Shown here: piece by piece, positions 9,554-19,637 of the stretch
Numbering within the stretch: the first letter of the stretch is position 1
How the letters are laid out: the number at the start of each line of letters is the position of its first letter
Assembly: GCA_003427395.1 (NCBI GenBank)
Contig: BFEA01000258.1
Coordinates: forward strand, 511,608 to 538,278
Direction of reading: 5' to 3'
Length of the DNA: 26,671 bases
Source of the DNA: Chara braunii
Lineage: Eukaryota > Streptophyta > Charophyceae > Charales > Characeae
Made by a program: the position numbers and the translations under genes
The notes under the pieces: generated by a model
The model's input: only the letters and a program-made list of their open reading frames with translations
Databases searched by the model: none
Told to the model about the DNA's origin: nothing

Positions 9554-10498
9554 CTTTCCATTTTCGTATCTGGATAGGTTTTGCGAGGATCTGGGTCCTC
9601 GGCAGGCCTAAGGGGCACCTGCTGCAGATGTGCCCGCCCTAAGTGAAGGCGGGCCTAACAAATCACGAGAGGCCCTAAGCTGTCAATTTCGTATTTGGGG
9701 TCCAGGCAATTTCGTCGGACCAGTTGGTTGAGGGAAACACATGCCAAGCAGCGAGACCTTCCACGGCCTTCCAGGCCTTTCCAAAAATGCAGGCCCTGGG
9801 CGAGAACCACAGCCTCATACACAGGCAGTTGGGAGGCCCAACCGAACGAAGGCCCAGCAGCAGCATCGGAGGCACAGCCTCCTGGTGCCTACCGGAAGAT
9901 TCTGGGCGGAGGTCCAGGCCAGCCAGGCCGCCGAGAGAGGTAGGCTCTTTCCATATAGGAAAGAGCTCGCTGCCTCGCGAGGCATTCAGCACTTGCATGC
10001 TGGCGGCAGGACTGCTGGAGCGGACGCTCGTAGGCTGCTGCTGGCGCTGAGAGGCAAGGTGCTAGCGTGTGCGGTCGTGCAGGAAGCAGGGCGCTGCTGA
10101 GGGCAGCGCCATAGCCCAGCCTCCATAGCTGGATGGGCTTAGACTACAGTGAGGCGCAGGGGTGGTCTTCGGTTGTACAGAGGGAAGACATGGGGGAAGA
10201 GAGAGAAGGATGATGATGACGATGATGTGAGGGCACATATCTGGTATTGGCGATGGTCTGCATTGGGCAACATCTTCAAGTACTTCGTGGGCTGCTGACG
10301 TCAACAGTTGCATAGTCAATTAGTAGGCAGACTGTAGCTGTGTAGGAAGTCGGCTGGGCGCTGAGCGCCAGGTAGGGAGATAGGGCCTGAACATTCGTGT
10401 TGGTGGTGGCGAGAGCAAGCTCTCGTTGACATTCGTTTTCAGTGTTACGATTCTTCATCGGTGTTATATTGGTGCATTTCTGCTTTCTGGACACTGTG

Positions 10499-10597
10499 TA
10501 TATATATATATATTGTCACATCACTACAAACTAAAAGAGCGCACTTTGCGGAACAAAGAATAAAAGCAAAAAACGGGCACAGTGATAACATGCAAAA
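10499..10597. mobile_element. (TA)n-linked insertion inside the 5' LTR, truncated by the gap
   Basis: After GGACACTGTG the 3' LTR continues GATAATATCTGG, but here (TA)n and TTGTCACATCACTAC intervene. The stretch AACTAAAAGAGCGCACTTTG and its continuation resemble 25090-25130 (AACTAATAGAGTGCACATTG), which also directly follows a (TA)n tract. This suggests one small repeat family that enters TA-rich targets. Its far end is lost in the N run. Confidence 0.55.
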
Positions 10598-10977
10598 NNN
10601 NNNNNNNNNNNNNNNNNNNNNNNNNNNNNNNNNNNNNNNNNNNNNNNNNNNNNNNNNNNNNNNNNNNNNNNNNNNNNNNNNNNNNNNNNNNNNNNNNNNN
10701 NNNNNNNNNNNNNNNNNNNNNNNNNNNNNNNNNNNNNNNNNNNNNNNNNNNNNNNNNNNNNNNNNNNNNNNNNNNNNNNNNNNNNNNNNNNNNNNNNNNN
10801 NNNNNNNNNNNNNNNNNNNNNNNNNNNNNNNNNNNNNNNNNNNNNNNNNNNNNNNNNNNNNNNNNNNNNNNNNNNNNNNNNNNNNNNNNNNNNNNNNNNN
10901 NNNNNNNNNNNNNNNNNNNNNNNNNNNNNNNNNNNNNNNNNNNNNNNNNNNNNNNNNNNNNNNNNNNNNNNNNNNNN
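10598..10977. other. Assembly gap (380 N)
   Basis: An unresolved stretch inside the 5' LTR. Any ORF across it is meaningless. Confidence 1.
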
Positions 10978-11000
10978 TATTGCTCATTTTCCTTGCAATT

Positions 11001-11012
11001 TGGTATCGGAGC
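11001..11012 (+). promoter_or_regulatory. Primer binding site (initiator tRNA-Met type)
   Basis: TGGTATCGGAGC begins three bases after the 5' LTR. It differs by one base from the plant initiator-tRNA-Met complement TGGTATCAGAGC, the usual minus-strand primer site of plant LTR elements. Confidence 0.85.
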
Positions 11013-12260
11013 TGGTTCGAACTGCGCTTCATTGACTCTTCGCAATAGCTGTTTGGTGCTTCGCATGAGGTGTGGGGCAGTAATAAGGCTTGGGAGTTGA
11101 GTGATAGGCGGCCCAGGGTCGTGTGGGCGCGCCAGGAAGCTATGTGGTGACATTCGGGGTGTATGCTGGATGATGAGAGCTCGCTGATGTGGCATTTACG
11201 CCGAGGTGGAACTGCATTCTGCTGTTTGGTTGTGCCGAGGCAACGACTGGTCATGCCGGTGAGAAATCTGTGGTTGAGGGCAGCATAATGAGGTACGTTG
11301 CTCTCTTCCTTATCTACCCTCTCCATTACTTCGTACCATGAGGAAGTGAGTTCTGTCTTGAGAGTCCTCTCAATGTGAGGTGTCGCGAGCACTCAACCTT
11401 GAGAGTCGACATTCTTCCTGGGCAGCAAGCTGGTGGGAGACGGGTGAAGCCTCTGAAGGGCCCTGGACGAGGCACTCGGGTCACGGTCACCATGCCAACC
11501 CGCTGGGACTAGTACACGCATGCTTTGCCGCAAGTCCTTGGTTCTGCTGCTGCGCAATAGAGGTCATGCAGGGCATGCCAGCCCTTTGAACAGACCCTCA
11601 CCAGACCGTCTATAAATATTTCTGGCGGGACTCGGTGTTGACCCTGGCTGTGATCGTCGTCCTGTCTGCGACGTTAAATAATTCCTGAGGACCTTGGGGG
11701 CTGTCCTTAAGCTGCCTCTTGATCAGCCAGATCAAACCGGGTGTAAGGCTCATTGCATGCGAGGGTAAATAAAGTGCAGGGGCTGGCAGGTTCGGCATAG
11801 ACTTGGGGCACAGGGGTGGGCCGGATTGCACACCTTCAGACACGCCACTCAACCAGATGTTCAGGGCGTTGACACAAAGTGACAACTCAAGAAGGATACA
11901 GGGAGACAAGGGGCGATTCCGGTAACTGTTCGCTGTTATATTAATTAGATATAAACTGCCATCCAGCATACATCTCCACAGGTAAACTGTTTTATTTTTG
12001 ATTATTTAGTTGTACAGACTTGCTGACAACCGACAGACAGCTGCAGATAGGATAGTATCTACCTTGCTGCAGGCACTCTGTATTCGACTAATCTAAAAAT
12101 AGAGCAAAGTGTTACCTGTAGGACCTGACATTGATTGCTGGTTACCACTTGACTAGTTCTCCTTAGGCTTACCGAATTTAGAGTCGGACATTAATCAGTT
12201 GTGTCATGCTGAGGTAGGATCCAGTGTGGGTTCTAGTTTAGATTACACACACTGTAGCTC
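11013..12260 (+). other. 5' leader of the LTR element
   Basis: About 1.25 kb between the primer site and the first gag-like ATG. No domain was recognised in any frame; the ORFs here are short and unrelated. Confidence 0.6.
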
Positions 12261-14130
12261 ATGAGTGAAGCTGTCAATAGTGAGGAGGAAGAACTAGTAG
12301 AACAGGGTAATTCGTAGAACCGCTCTCAGTCGTCCACTCACCTTCCAGGATTTAGGTCCGGGAGACGAAAGGAGACTGTGAAGGGAAGCCAGGGGAGATA
12401 CTGCGGAGAGCAAGAGCAGCTGCAGCTAGTGCTAGGGCTAAGACCGAGGTCAGCACAGGCACAACTATGGCTACTTCTTCCACAGTGTCACAGGCCGTGT
12501 CCCAGGCTTCTTCGTTAGGAATGAGTCAGGGTACCCAAGGTATGGCTAGTCAATCTGTTGGCTTGCAAATCAGCCAACAACCTCCACTCTGACCAGAGGA
12601 TTATGAGATCCTCCAGGCAGAAGAACTGCATGATGAGTTGCAGAGGGAACTGAGAGAGGCAACGAAGAGAAGGCAAAGAGCTATACTTAGACAAGCTAGA
12701 CTAGGGAGTAGGAGACAAGAGCTAAGCAAATTAGAAGCATTAGACAAGTCAACACTTGATCCTGCTATGCAAGCGCTGCGTAACTCGCTTCTTTGCGTAG
12801 CAGAAACGCAGGTTGTTCAGCAGGAAGTGCTGGCTGAACTCGTGGCAGGCCAGAGACAAATTTTGGCTGCACTGCAGGCTCCTCGTCCTGTGATGAGACA
12901 GCCTCAATACGCTGTTGCTCCCCCTTCGGTTGCGGGTCCTTCAATGACGCCATCGCCTATAGGGCCCTCTTTCTCACCTATGTATGGCATTCCTCTTTCA
13001 AGTAGTCAACCAGCAGTTAGTGGTCCGGTTCTTATCTCTTCTTCAATACCATCAAGGACGGTGGCAGCTACAGTGCCATCGTCAGGACAGGCTCAGGTTA
13101 GTGCGCAGCAACCCGTGTCAGTGGCTATGCAGCCACTGCAGCAGTCACCTGGGCCAATCCAGCGTATGCAATGGATGCCCAAGATACCCTTGTCGAGTCC
13201 TAAACCCTTCTCTGGCAACAGGAAGAAGGACGAGGACTTGGACACCTGGACTGTGCCCACTTATGTGAGGCACAACCTCACCGGGCCAGAGCAGGAAGTC
13301 ATAGTTGCTGCCTCCTTTTTAGAGGGATCGGTGGCATGCTGGTTAAACAGGTTAGTGCAGCAGCAGGGTTATGGTCAGAACTTCGATGCCTGGGCTCAGA
13401 CCCAAACATTGGAAGAGTTGTGCGGACTGTGTACAACAGGTGGCATGACCCCCAAGGGGCTCAGAAGGCCACCGACGCGATTAACAAAAGGTACAAGAAT
13501 GTACGTGAAGTCACCGACGTCGTAGAACGTCTGATCGTAGTACCTGGTGTGCATTTTGACCCGCAAGTACTCCTCACAGACTACTTGAGATGTCTGCCCT
13601 CAGAAGCTAAGAGCAAGCTGGTGGATGAGGCCTACATAGACCAACATAGCTTCGCTACTTTCAACAAGAAAGCCTTAGATATAGAGGCTAAGTTGGGATC
13701 TGCGCATCAGGGCCAAGCAGATGGTAGGAAGAAGAGACTTCCTCGGTACTGGAAAAAAAAAGGTTAACTTATGTCTGTCGACCATGATGGTCAGGTGACT
13801 GAAATTGACGACTTCCCAGACTATGTATGGGGAGGTGACAGAGCAGGATGGGGCCAATGAGACTTCGGATGGGGGAGTCGTGGCGCCTATCAAAGAAAAG
13901 GCTAGGGGGACCGGGAAGCAGAAGGTAGGCCGGTCTACGGGTCAGGGCGACCAAGGAACACCCGCATGGGTAAACTCAGTTTAGATTACGAGGTGTGGAG
14001 GGACTGAGTTGCCAGGGCCACATGCATGAACTGTGGCAACTACGGCCACACGTCGAGAACTTGCCGAGGCAAAAAGGTCACGACGAGGGTAGTTGCTCCA
14101 ACGGTAGTGGGCTTATCCTCGAACCCTGGC
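12261..14130 (+). pseudogene. gag pseudogene of the LTR element
   Basis: An acidic start (MSEAVNSEEEELVEQGNS) at 12261 meets a TAG at 12315. The main reading continues in another frame from about 12356, through a TGA at 12590, to about 13400. It covers a basic coiled-coil-like stretch (EATKRRQRAILRQARLGSRR), a Pro/Gln/Ser-rich linker and a capsid-like part (KPFSGNRKKDEDLDTW, FLEGSVACWLNRL). A frameshift near 13400 moves it to the frame of RWHDPQGAQKATDAI, which stops at 13765. Beyond further stops (13858, 13903) a CCHC knuckle C-X2-C-X4-H-X4-C is readable at 14023-14064 (CMNCGNYGHTSRTC). The product would package element RNA; here it cannot be made intact. Confidence 0.85.
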
Positions 14131-14325
14131 GGTGCTTTTGCGAGCACTTCGCAGGGAAACGCCTCGGGCTAGTAGGAGTGTTAGCCGCTCTTACTCGCGC
14201 TGAAGTGGTAACGTTGCCTTCCCGACTTCGGGCGTCGGCCAAGGCTAGTGACCCATACATCGCCCCGCACACACATTCAGACCCACCGACGCTTTGTTCG
14301 AGAGATGTGTCTGAGTCCCTAGAGG

Positions 14326-14735
14326 AGTTAAAGTCTGAGTGGTCAAGACCCAAAGACTCTTGGGCGATGATCAGTAGAGGTCCAAGGGGTGAACATTTCG
14401 TGATAGAGATTGATGTAGGTGGCCGCAAAGTGGGTGCCTTCGCAGACATAGGCTCTACACAAAATTTCATCAGTCGTGCTTGTGTGGACAGACTGCGCTT
14501 AGGGGACCAAGTGCAGCGGCTTAGCAGAGCTGTAGCTTCTACGCTAGCCAACAAGCACCAAATGGTAGTTAAAGACTATGTCAAGGACGTAGTCTGTTCC
14601 TTTTCTTATGGAGGAGGGGAAGTGAGACACAAAATCTCATCCTTGTTAGCGACGAACTGCCATTTGACATGTTGATAGGTATGTTAGCGACGAACTGCCA
14701 TTTGACATGTTGATAGGTATGTACTACCTCGAAGT
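14326..14735 (+). pseudogene. Retroviral-type aspartic protease pseudogene
   Basis: The reading FVIEIDVGGRKVGAFADIGS then TQNFISRACVDRL is the pepsin-like protease of Ty3/gypsy Pol. The catalytic motif normally reads D-[ST]-G; here it is DIG (14445-14453), so the enzyme is dead even apart from frame breaks. A 38-bp tandem duplication (14645-14682 and 14683-14720) lies in the C-terminal DMLIG region and shifts the frame, giving a stop just after the first copy. Confidence 0.85.
14645..14720. repeat. Perfect 38-bp tandem duplication in the protease region
   Basis: GTTAGCGACGAACTGCCATT and the following 18 bases occur twice head to tail with no difference, so it is younger than most decay of the element. 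Being 38 bp, it shifts the frame. Confidence 0.97.
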
Positions 14736-14943
14736 CGCTCAACCTCAGTTCGATAGGGATAGAAAGGTGTTGATCCACAAGCTGCCCAACGGTAGAACCG
14801 TTATATTGCAAAAGTTTAAAGCAAGCAGTCTAGTGGAAAACTATGGGTGCATGTGCGCAGCATCCTTCTATAACTACTATAAGCATAACCGCGAGGAAGG
14901 CATGTATATAGTGAAAAAGGGGAGGCCGTAAAATTACCCCCAG

Positions 14944-16314
14944 GGATAGAATCAGTCGTCGCACAATATTCCGACCTTTATGAGGAGCCCACAGGCGTGG
15001 TGGAAAGGGAGGTGGTCCATGCGACAAAGATTGTCCCAGGTAGTAAGGTGCCTAGAGGACGAATCTATAGGATGTCTCCTGCGGAGTTGGATGAGCTCCG
15101 CCGCCACCTCAAGGAGCTCACAGAAAAGGGATGGATTCGGCCTAGTACCTTCCCTTGCGGTGCGCCAGTCTTATTTGTCCCTAAGAAGGGAGGTACCTTA
15201 AGGATGTGCATTCACTATAGGGGCCTCAATGCCATCGCTGTTAAGAACGCAGAGCCCCTACCCTGCATTGACGACCTATTGGATAGAGTGTAGGGATGTC
15301 AATACTTTACTAAGATAGATCTAAAGTCTGGATACCATCAAATTGCCATTAGACCTGAGGACCAACACACCGTTTTTCAGACAAGGTATGGTCTGTACGA
15401 GTTTGTGGTGATGCCCTTTGGCCTATGCAATGCCCCTGGGACATTCCAACACGCCATGAATAAAATATTTCACGAGTACTTAGACAGGTTTATCGTTGTG
15501 TACCTCGGCGATATCCTTATCTTTAGTAAGACTGTAGAGGAGCACGCTGAGCACTTGAAAATAGTGCTAGGTCTCCTAAGACAGCACCAGTACAAGGTAA
15601 ACTTGGAGAAATGCGAGTTCGGTCGCACCAAGATCTTGTACTTGGGTCATGAAATCTCCGCGAATGGGTTGAGGCCGGACAATGCCAAAGTGGCCAGCAT
15701 ACGTGACTGACCCAAACCTCAGACTGTTACTGAGGTCCAATCGTTTTTGGGGATGACGGGCTACTATCATCCGTTTGTTAAAAACTACAGTACTATAGCC
15801 TCCCCATTAACAAACCTAACTCGCCTTGACACCCCTTGGGAGTGGATTGAAGAATGTGAAGCAAGCTTCAAGAAGTTGAAGTATGCTTTGACACACTACG
15901 AAGTCCTCAAACTTTCGGATCCTGATAAGCCATTTGTCGTGACCACAGACGCCAGCCAATATGTCATAGGCGCGGTCCTTGCGCAAAAGGAGGGGCCAAA
16001 GTAGAGACCTATCGAGTATATAAGTAAGGAGATGTTGTCTCAAAAGCTAGCAAAGTCCACGTATGAGCGTGAGCTCTATGCCCTCTACCGAGCGCTGGTC
16101 CATTGGAGACACTACCTCCATGAGACCTTGCTGGATCAAAACACAGTCTGTACTTTCTGACGCACTTAAGCAGTGGATTCAAGTGATAGACATGTATGAC
16201 TATCAACTTGATCCAATCAAGGGAGAGTACAACAAAGTGGCTGATGCACTATCACGAAGGGCTGATTACCTGGGCGCACTAGTGACTGAGTTTGGTATAT
16301 CTGACACGATGTAA
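14944..16314 (+). pseudogene. Reverse transcriptase and RNase H pseudogene
   Basis: One frame, broken by stops at 15291, 15708 and 16002, shows the RT fingers-palm series: [74 protein letters not shown] and VQSFLGMTGYY. The catalytic pair, normally Y-[VL]-D-D, reads YLGD (15501-15512). RNase H follows (FVVTTDASQYVIGAVLAQ, RPIEYISKEM, STYERELYALYRAL), but its middle is deleted and shifted near 16140-16160; the end (GEYNKVADALSRR) is in another frame. The enzyme would copy element RNA to DNA in virus-like particles; this copy cannot. Confidence 0.9.
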
Positions 16315-16322
16315 CTCGATCC

Positions 16323-17353
16323 TTGGTGGAAGCCTATAAGCAAGATCCAATCATGTCTGAGATCATTCATAAATTTCAAGCGAAGGATAAGGTAACCTCC
16401 GATGAATTTACGATGGTAGATGGCTTACTGTTTCTTGCGAAGGCAGGGAATAAAAGACTGTGTGTTCCAGGTAGAGAGTTTTTACGTCGTTTATTTTTAA
16501 GCGAATGTTATGATGCAACAGGTCATTTCGGCTATAGGAAAACGTCAACTAACTTAGTGCAGAAATTCTGGTGGCCTTCTATGATGGAAGATGCCAAGAA
16601 GTATGTCGAAACCTGCCAGGTCTGTCAACGGGACAAACCTAGGACTCAGGCTCCGCTTGGGCTCATCAAGCCCTTGCCGATTCCTGAAGGTCCTGGTCAG
16701 AGTGTGTCCATGGACTTCATGGATACTCTTGTGACTAGCAGGTCTGGGAAAAGGCACATCTTTGTTATAGTAGACCACTTCTCTAAGTATGCAAGACTAA
16801 TCGCTATGCCCGAGACTTCGGTTTACCCAAGTCTATCGTTAGTGACCGAGATGTATGTTTCACAAGCGAACTGTGGCAAAGCACAACCCAACAGATGGGA
16901 ACCAGACTGGAGATGACATCAGGGAATCACCCTGAGTCAAATGGACAGGTGGAACAAATGAACCGAGTAGTGCAGCATTTATTAAGGCACTACATCAAGC
17001 CAAGTCAAGATGACTGGGACGAGAAACTACCTCTCGTCGCCAGCCTGTACAACAATGTTGTACACAGCACGACTAGCATGACTCCCAACCAACTGCATCT
17101 TGGTTGGAGGCCTCGTACCGCCTTAGATTTCCTACTACCGGAAACTCAGCCGTCTGTATCACCTGGCAGCATAGAATTCGCTGTCAATTACGAGCAGATG
17201 CTGCAACAGGCTACATAGCACATTAAGAAAGCTCAAGATGCCATGGTGGCATCTGAGAACAAACATAGACGACCATCTCAGTTTCAGGTAGGTGAACGGG
17301 TCTGGGTAAAACATCTGAGCTGGGACAGGAACTAGGCATCTCAAGAAAGCTAA
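16323..17353 (+). pseudogene. Integrase pseudogene
   Basis: The N-terminal zinc domain shows GHFGYRKT and CQVCQRDK, but the first histidine position is a tyrosine (16509-16511). The core begins VSMDFMDTL with IFVIVDHFSKYARLIAMPET. Near 16815 an internal deletion and frameshift remove about 20-30 residues; the frame-2 continuation carries the second catalytic Asp region (LPKSIVSDRDV) and the Glu region (GNHPESNGQVEQMNRV). The C-terminal part includes YNNVVHSTTSMTPNQLHLGW. A stop lies at 17216 and another frame break near 17330. Confidence 0.88.
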
Positions 17354-17769
17354 TGCCACAGTACTTCGGTCCTTGGCAGGTTCTAGACATAGTGGGAGAT
17401 CAGATAGGCGGACCTTCCTATGTGATTCGCATCCCACCACATCTACGTACACACCCTGTTTTTCACGCCTCAAAGCTGGCACCTTTTGCAGAAACTGCAC
17501 AGTTTCCTTCCACACGGTCAATGCTGCCCCCAACCATGGATGGTGAAGTTGACATCGACGGAATTGTGGAGCATCAAGTGATGCCAGTGCCTAAACCGCC
17601 GGGCAGAGGCCGCCCTCCTGAGCCAAGAATGAAATACTGTGTCAAATTCAGGCACCATCTGGATCCCAGCGAAGATCGGTGGTTCACCAGAGAAGAACTC
17701 ATGCGAACAGCACCTCAAGTTATTGCAAGCTATGAAAGAGAACTCAAAGGGAAGATGCCTGCAGATTAG
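17353..17769 (+). pseudogene. Integrase C-terminal end with chromodomain-like module
   Basis: QYFGPWQVLDIVG and HPVFHASKLAPF are the usual end of Ty3/gypsy integrase. From about codon 60 follow GIVEHQVMPVPK and KYCVKFRHHLDPSEDRWFTR, EELMRTAPQVIASYE, a chromodomain-like fold with the expected Y.VK(F/W)....E..W order. Chromodomains steer chromovirus integration toward marked chromatin. This segment is open to its natural stop at 17767, in a frame different from the integrase core. Confidence 0.82.
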
Positions 17770-17790
17770 AAGACTTCTCAGAGGACTATC

Positions 17791-17809
17791 GAAGAAGCGG
17801 AGGAGGGAA
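17791..17809 (+). promoter_or_regulatory. Polypurine tract of the LTR element
   Basis: GAAGAAGCGGAGGAGGGAA, almost all purine, ends exactly at the first base of the 3' LTR; it would prime plus-strand synthesis. Confidence 0.85.
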
Positions 17810-18781
17810 TGCGAGGATCTGGGTCCTCGGCAGGCCTAAGGGGCACCTGCTTCAGACGTGCCTGCCCTAACTGAAGGCGGGCCTAACAAATCACGAGAGG
17901 CCCTAAGCTGTCAATTTCGTATTTGGGGTCCAGGCAGTTTCGTCGCGCCAGTTGGTTGAGGGAAACACAGGCCAAGCAGCGAGACCTTCCACGACCTTCC
18001 AGGCCTTTCGAAAATTGCAGGCCCTGGGCGAGAATCGCAACCTCATACACAGGCAGCTGGGAGGCCCAACCGAACGGAGGCCCAGCAGCAGCATCGGAGG
18101 CACAGCCTCCTGGGGCCTACCGGAAGATTCTGGCCGGAGGTCGAGGCCAGCCAGGCCGTCGAGAGAGACAGGCTCTTGGCCAGGCATTCAGCACTTGCAT
18201 GCTGGCGGCAGCGCTGCAGCGCTGCTGGAGCGGACGCTCGTAGGCTGCTGCTGGCACTGACAGGCAAGGTGCTAGCGCGTGCGGTCGTGCAGGAAGCAGG
18301 GCGCTGCTGAGGGCAGCGCCATAGCCCATCCTCCATAGCTGGATGGGCTTGGACTACAGTGAGGCGCAGGGGTGGTCTTCGGGTGTACAGAGGGAAGATG
18401 TGGGAGTAAGTCAGAGAAGAGAGAGAAGGATGATGATGATGATGATGGGAGGGCACATATCTGGTATTGGCGATGATCTGCATTGGGCGACATCTTCGAG
18501 TACTTTGTGGGATGCTGACGTCAACAGTTGCATTGTAGGCAGACTGTAGCTGTGTAAGAAGTAGGCTGGGCGCCGAGTGCCAAGTAGGGAGATAGGGCCT
18601 GAACACTCATGTTGGTGGTGGCGAAAGCAAGCTCTCATTGACATTGGTTTTCAGTGTTACGATTCTTCATTGGTGTTATATTGGTGCATTTCTGCTTTCT
18701 GGACACTGTGATAATATCTGGCCTTCAATGTGATTGTGCATTCTGGACATTGTCATCTCGCTATTGCTCATTTTCCTTGCA
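17810..18781 (+). repeat. 3' LTR (972 bp)
   Basis: Starts TGCGAGGATCTGGG and ends TTTTCCTTGCA. It is intact, unlike the 5' LTR. It holds a short (GAT)n at about 18430-18447. The 18661-18710 end region (GGTGTTATATTGGTGCATTT) is shared with 10455-10497. Confidence 0.92.
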
Positions 18782-18861
18782 GTTTTGTTTTGGCGTCTTT
18801 TGGCGGTTTCCGAAGTTTAATGTGTCAGCTTTCAAAACAAAAACTGAATTGGAATTAATCG

Positions 18862-18896
18862 CTGCAGTAAAAGGATTCGAACCTTTGCATGTCGGT
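18862..18896 (-). pseudogene. trnQ: Mitochondrial trnQ-like 3' half
   Basis: The minus strand reads ACCGACATGCAAAGGTTCGA then ATCCTTTTACTGCAG. As I recall plant mitochondrial tRNA-Gln(UUG), this matches its anticodon-stem to acceptor 3' side with about two differences. The 5' half does not match, so it is a fragment or decayed copy. It sits about 200 bp from an rpl2 fragment, consistent with inserted mitochondrial DNA. Confidence 0.5.
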
Positions 18897-19083
18897 AATA
18901 TGACTCCGGGAGCAACACTCACGATCAACTGGTTCTGAAAATTGAGTCAGCAATTACAAGCTGGTAAATTTGAGCCACAAGCGTGGACTTGTCTTATCGT
19001 ACAGAAAGCCCTCACCGTGGTGCTGGGCAGCATATATACGATCCAGAATTTCTGGACTGTTCTCACGTGAAGCTCAAGCAATC

Positions 19084-19512
19084 AACTTTTAGTTTCAAAA
19101 AGGCGTTCGATGGACGAAATTCCACAGGTCGTATCACCCTTTTCCATAGAGGCTCCCACACACAACGATTGCAGCGTAGAATTGAATTTCAACGTAACAC
19201 TTCGTTGACGGGTAAGGTAGAAAGAATCGAATATGATCCAAATCGTTCCTCTTGGATTGCCCTAGTATGCTGGTACTCTGGAGTCTGGATCTACCCAACC
19301 CCAACATCAAACAGTGTATACAAGATTTAATTATATAATATATATTAGCTTGTGATAAATTAAAAACAGGTAGCCCAGTCATGAATAATGTGCATAGCTT
19401 TGGGAACCTGGAGCAAGCCTTGGGAAATTGTGTACAATTAGCATATATACCAATGGGTACTCTGATTCATAATATTGAATGGAATCCAGGCCAAGGTGCC
19501 AAATTCGTTCGG
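19084..19512 (+). pseudogene. rpl2: Mitochondrial-type rpl2 fragment, N-terminal and middle part (likely NUMT)
   Basis: In one frame the sequence reads FSFKKAFDGRNSTGRITLFH, QRLQRRIEFQRN and GKVERIEYDPNRSS, the RNA-binding N-domain of L2. The frame breaks in the AT-rich stretch 19290-19338. L2 resumes in another frame with YILACDKLKTGSPVMNN and [19 protein letters not shown], then stops abruptly at 19512 where a dispersed repeat begins. The C-terminal catalytic-site domain is missing. Over the roughly 60 shared bases it differs from the 9147-9553 copy at several positions, so the two are separate, diverged insertions, in opposite orientation on either side of the LTR element. Confidence 0.8.
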
Positions 19513-19566
19513 GGATGCTCCACCATACCTGCCAGCTCAGCAAGGTGTAGTATTAGTAGGCAGAGA
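19513..19566. repeat. 53-bp dispersed repeat, copy 2
   Basis: Same orientation as 8920-8972; see that entry. It directly abuts the truncated rpl2 fragment. Confidence 0.7.
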
Positions 19567-19637
19567 AGCCTAGACTCCCTAGAGAGTGAGATATTCAGGA
19601 AGTTAGGAAGGGAGATCTTTCGGACATTGATTTGTGG

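Larger units (their letters stand above)
5888..9591 (-). other. Left part of the 14.3-kb intron between exons c and d
   Basis: In order: (CA)n at 6039-6091, an adapter remnant at 6547-6565, a compound CA block, a tRNA-like SINE piece, unassigned sequence 6930-8080 (one N at 7299 next to a G run), a U6-like pseudogene, a second tRNA-like piece, a GA-rich stretch 8570-8900 with nothing recognisable, and a mitochondrial rpl2 fragment next to the LTR element. No host exon was found. Confidence 0.55.
9592..10997 (+). repeat. 5' LTR, with nested insertion and 380-bp N gap
   Basis: Matches 17810-18781 from TGCGAGG to about 10498 (GGACACTGTG), and again from TATTGCTCATTTTCC to CTTGCA at 10997. Between them lie a (TA)n-linked sequence foreign to the 3' LTR and the gap. 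It also has a roughly 29-bp insertion that the 3' LTR lacks, containing a perfect 9-bp stem (9944-9952 / 9958-9966). Confidence 0.9.
9592..18781 (+). mobile_element. Full-length degenerate Ty3/gypsy (chromovirus-like) LTR retrotransposon
   Basis: A 9.2-kb element in the 14.3-kb intron, antisense to the host gene. Both LTRs start TGCGAGGATCTGGG and end CTTGCA. GTTT occurs at 9588-9591 and 18782-18785, a possible 4-bp target duplication. Order is LTR, primer site, gag with CCHC knuckle, protease, RT, RNase H, integrase, chromodomain, polypurine tract, LTR. The RT-RNase H-integrase order and the terminal chromodomain place it with chromoviral Ty3/gypsy elements. All coding parts are disrupted, and the LTRs differ by roughly 5% over the first 75 bp besides indels, so the insertion is not recent. 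The 5' LTR contains a nested insertion and an N gap. Confidence 0.92.

Noticed and set aside
10445-11392. 315-codon ORF
   Set aside because: Most of it is translated N; the real parts are antisense LTR sequence.
18654-18938. 94-codon ORF across the 3' LTR boundary
   Set aside because: It starts in LTR sequence and ends across the antisense of the trnQ-like fragment; no protein domain.
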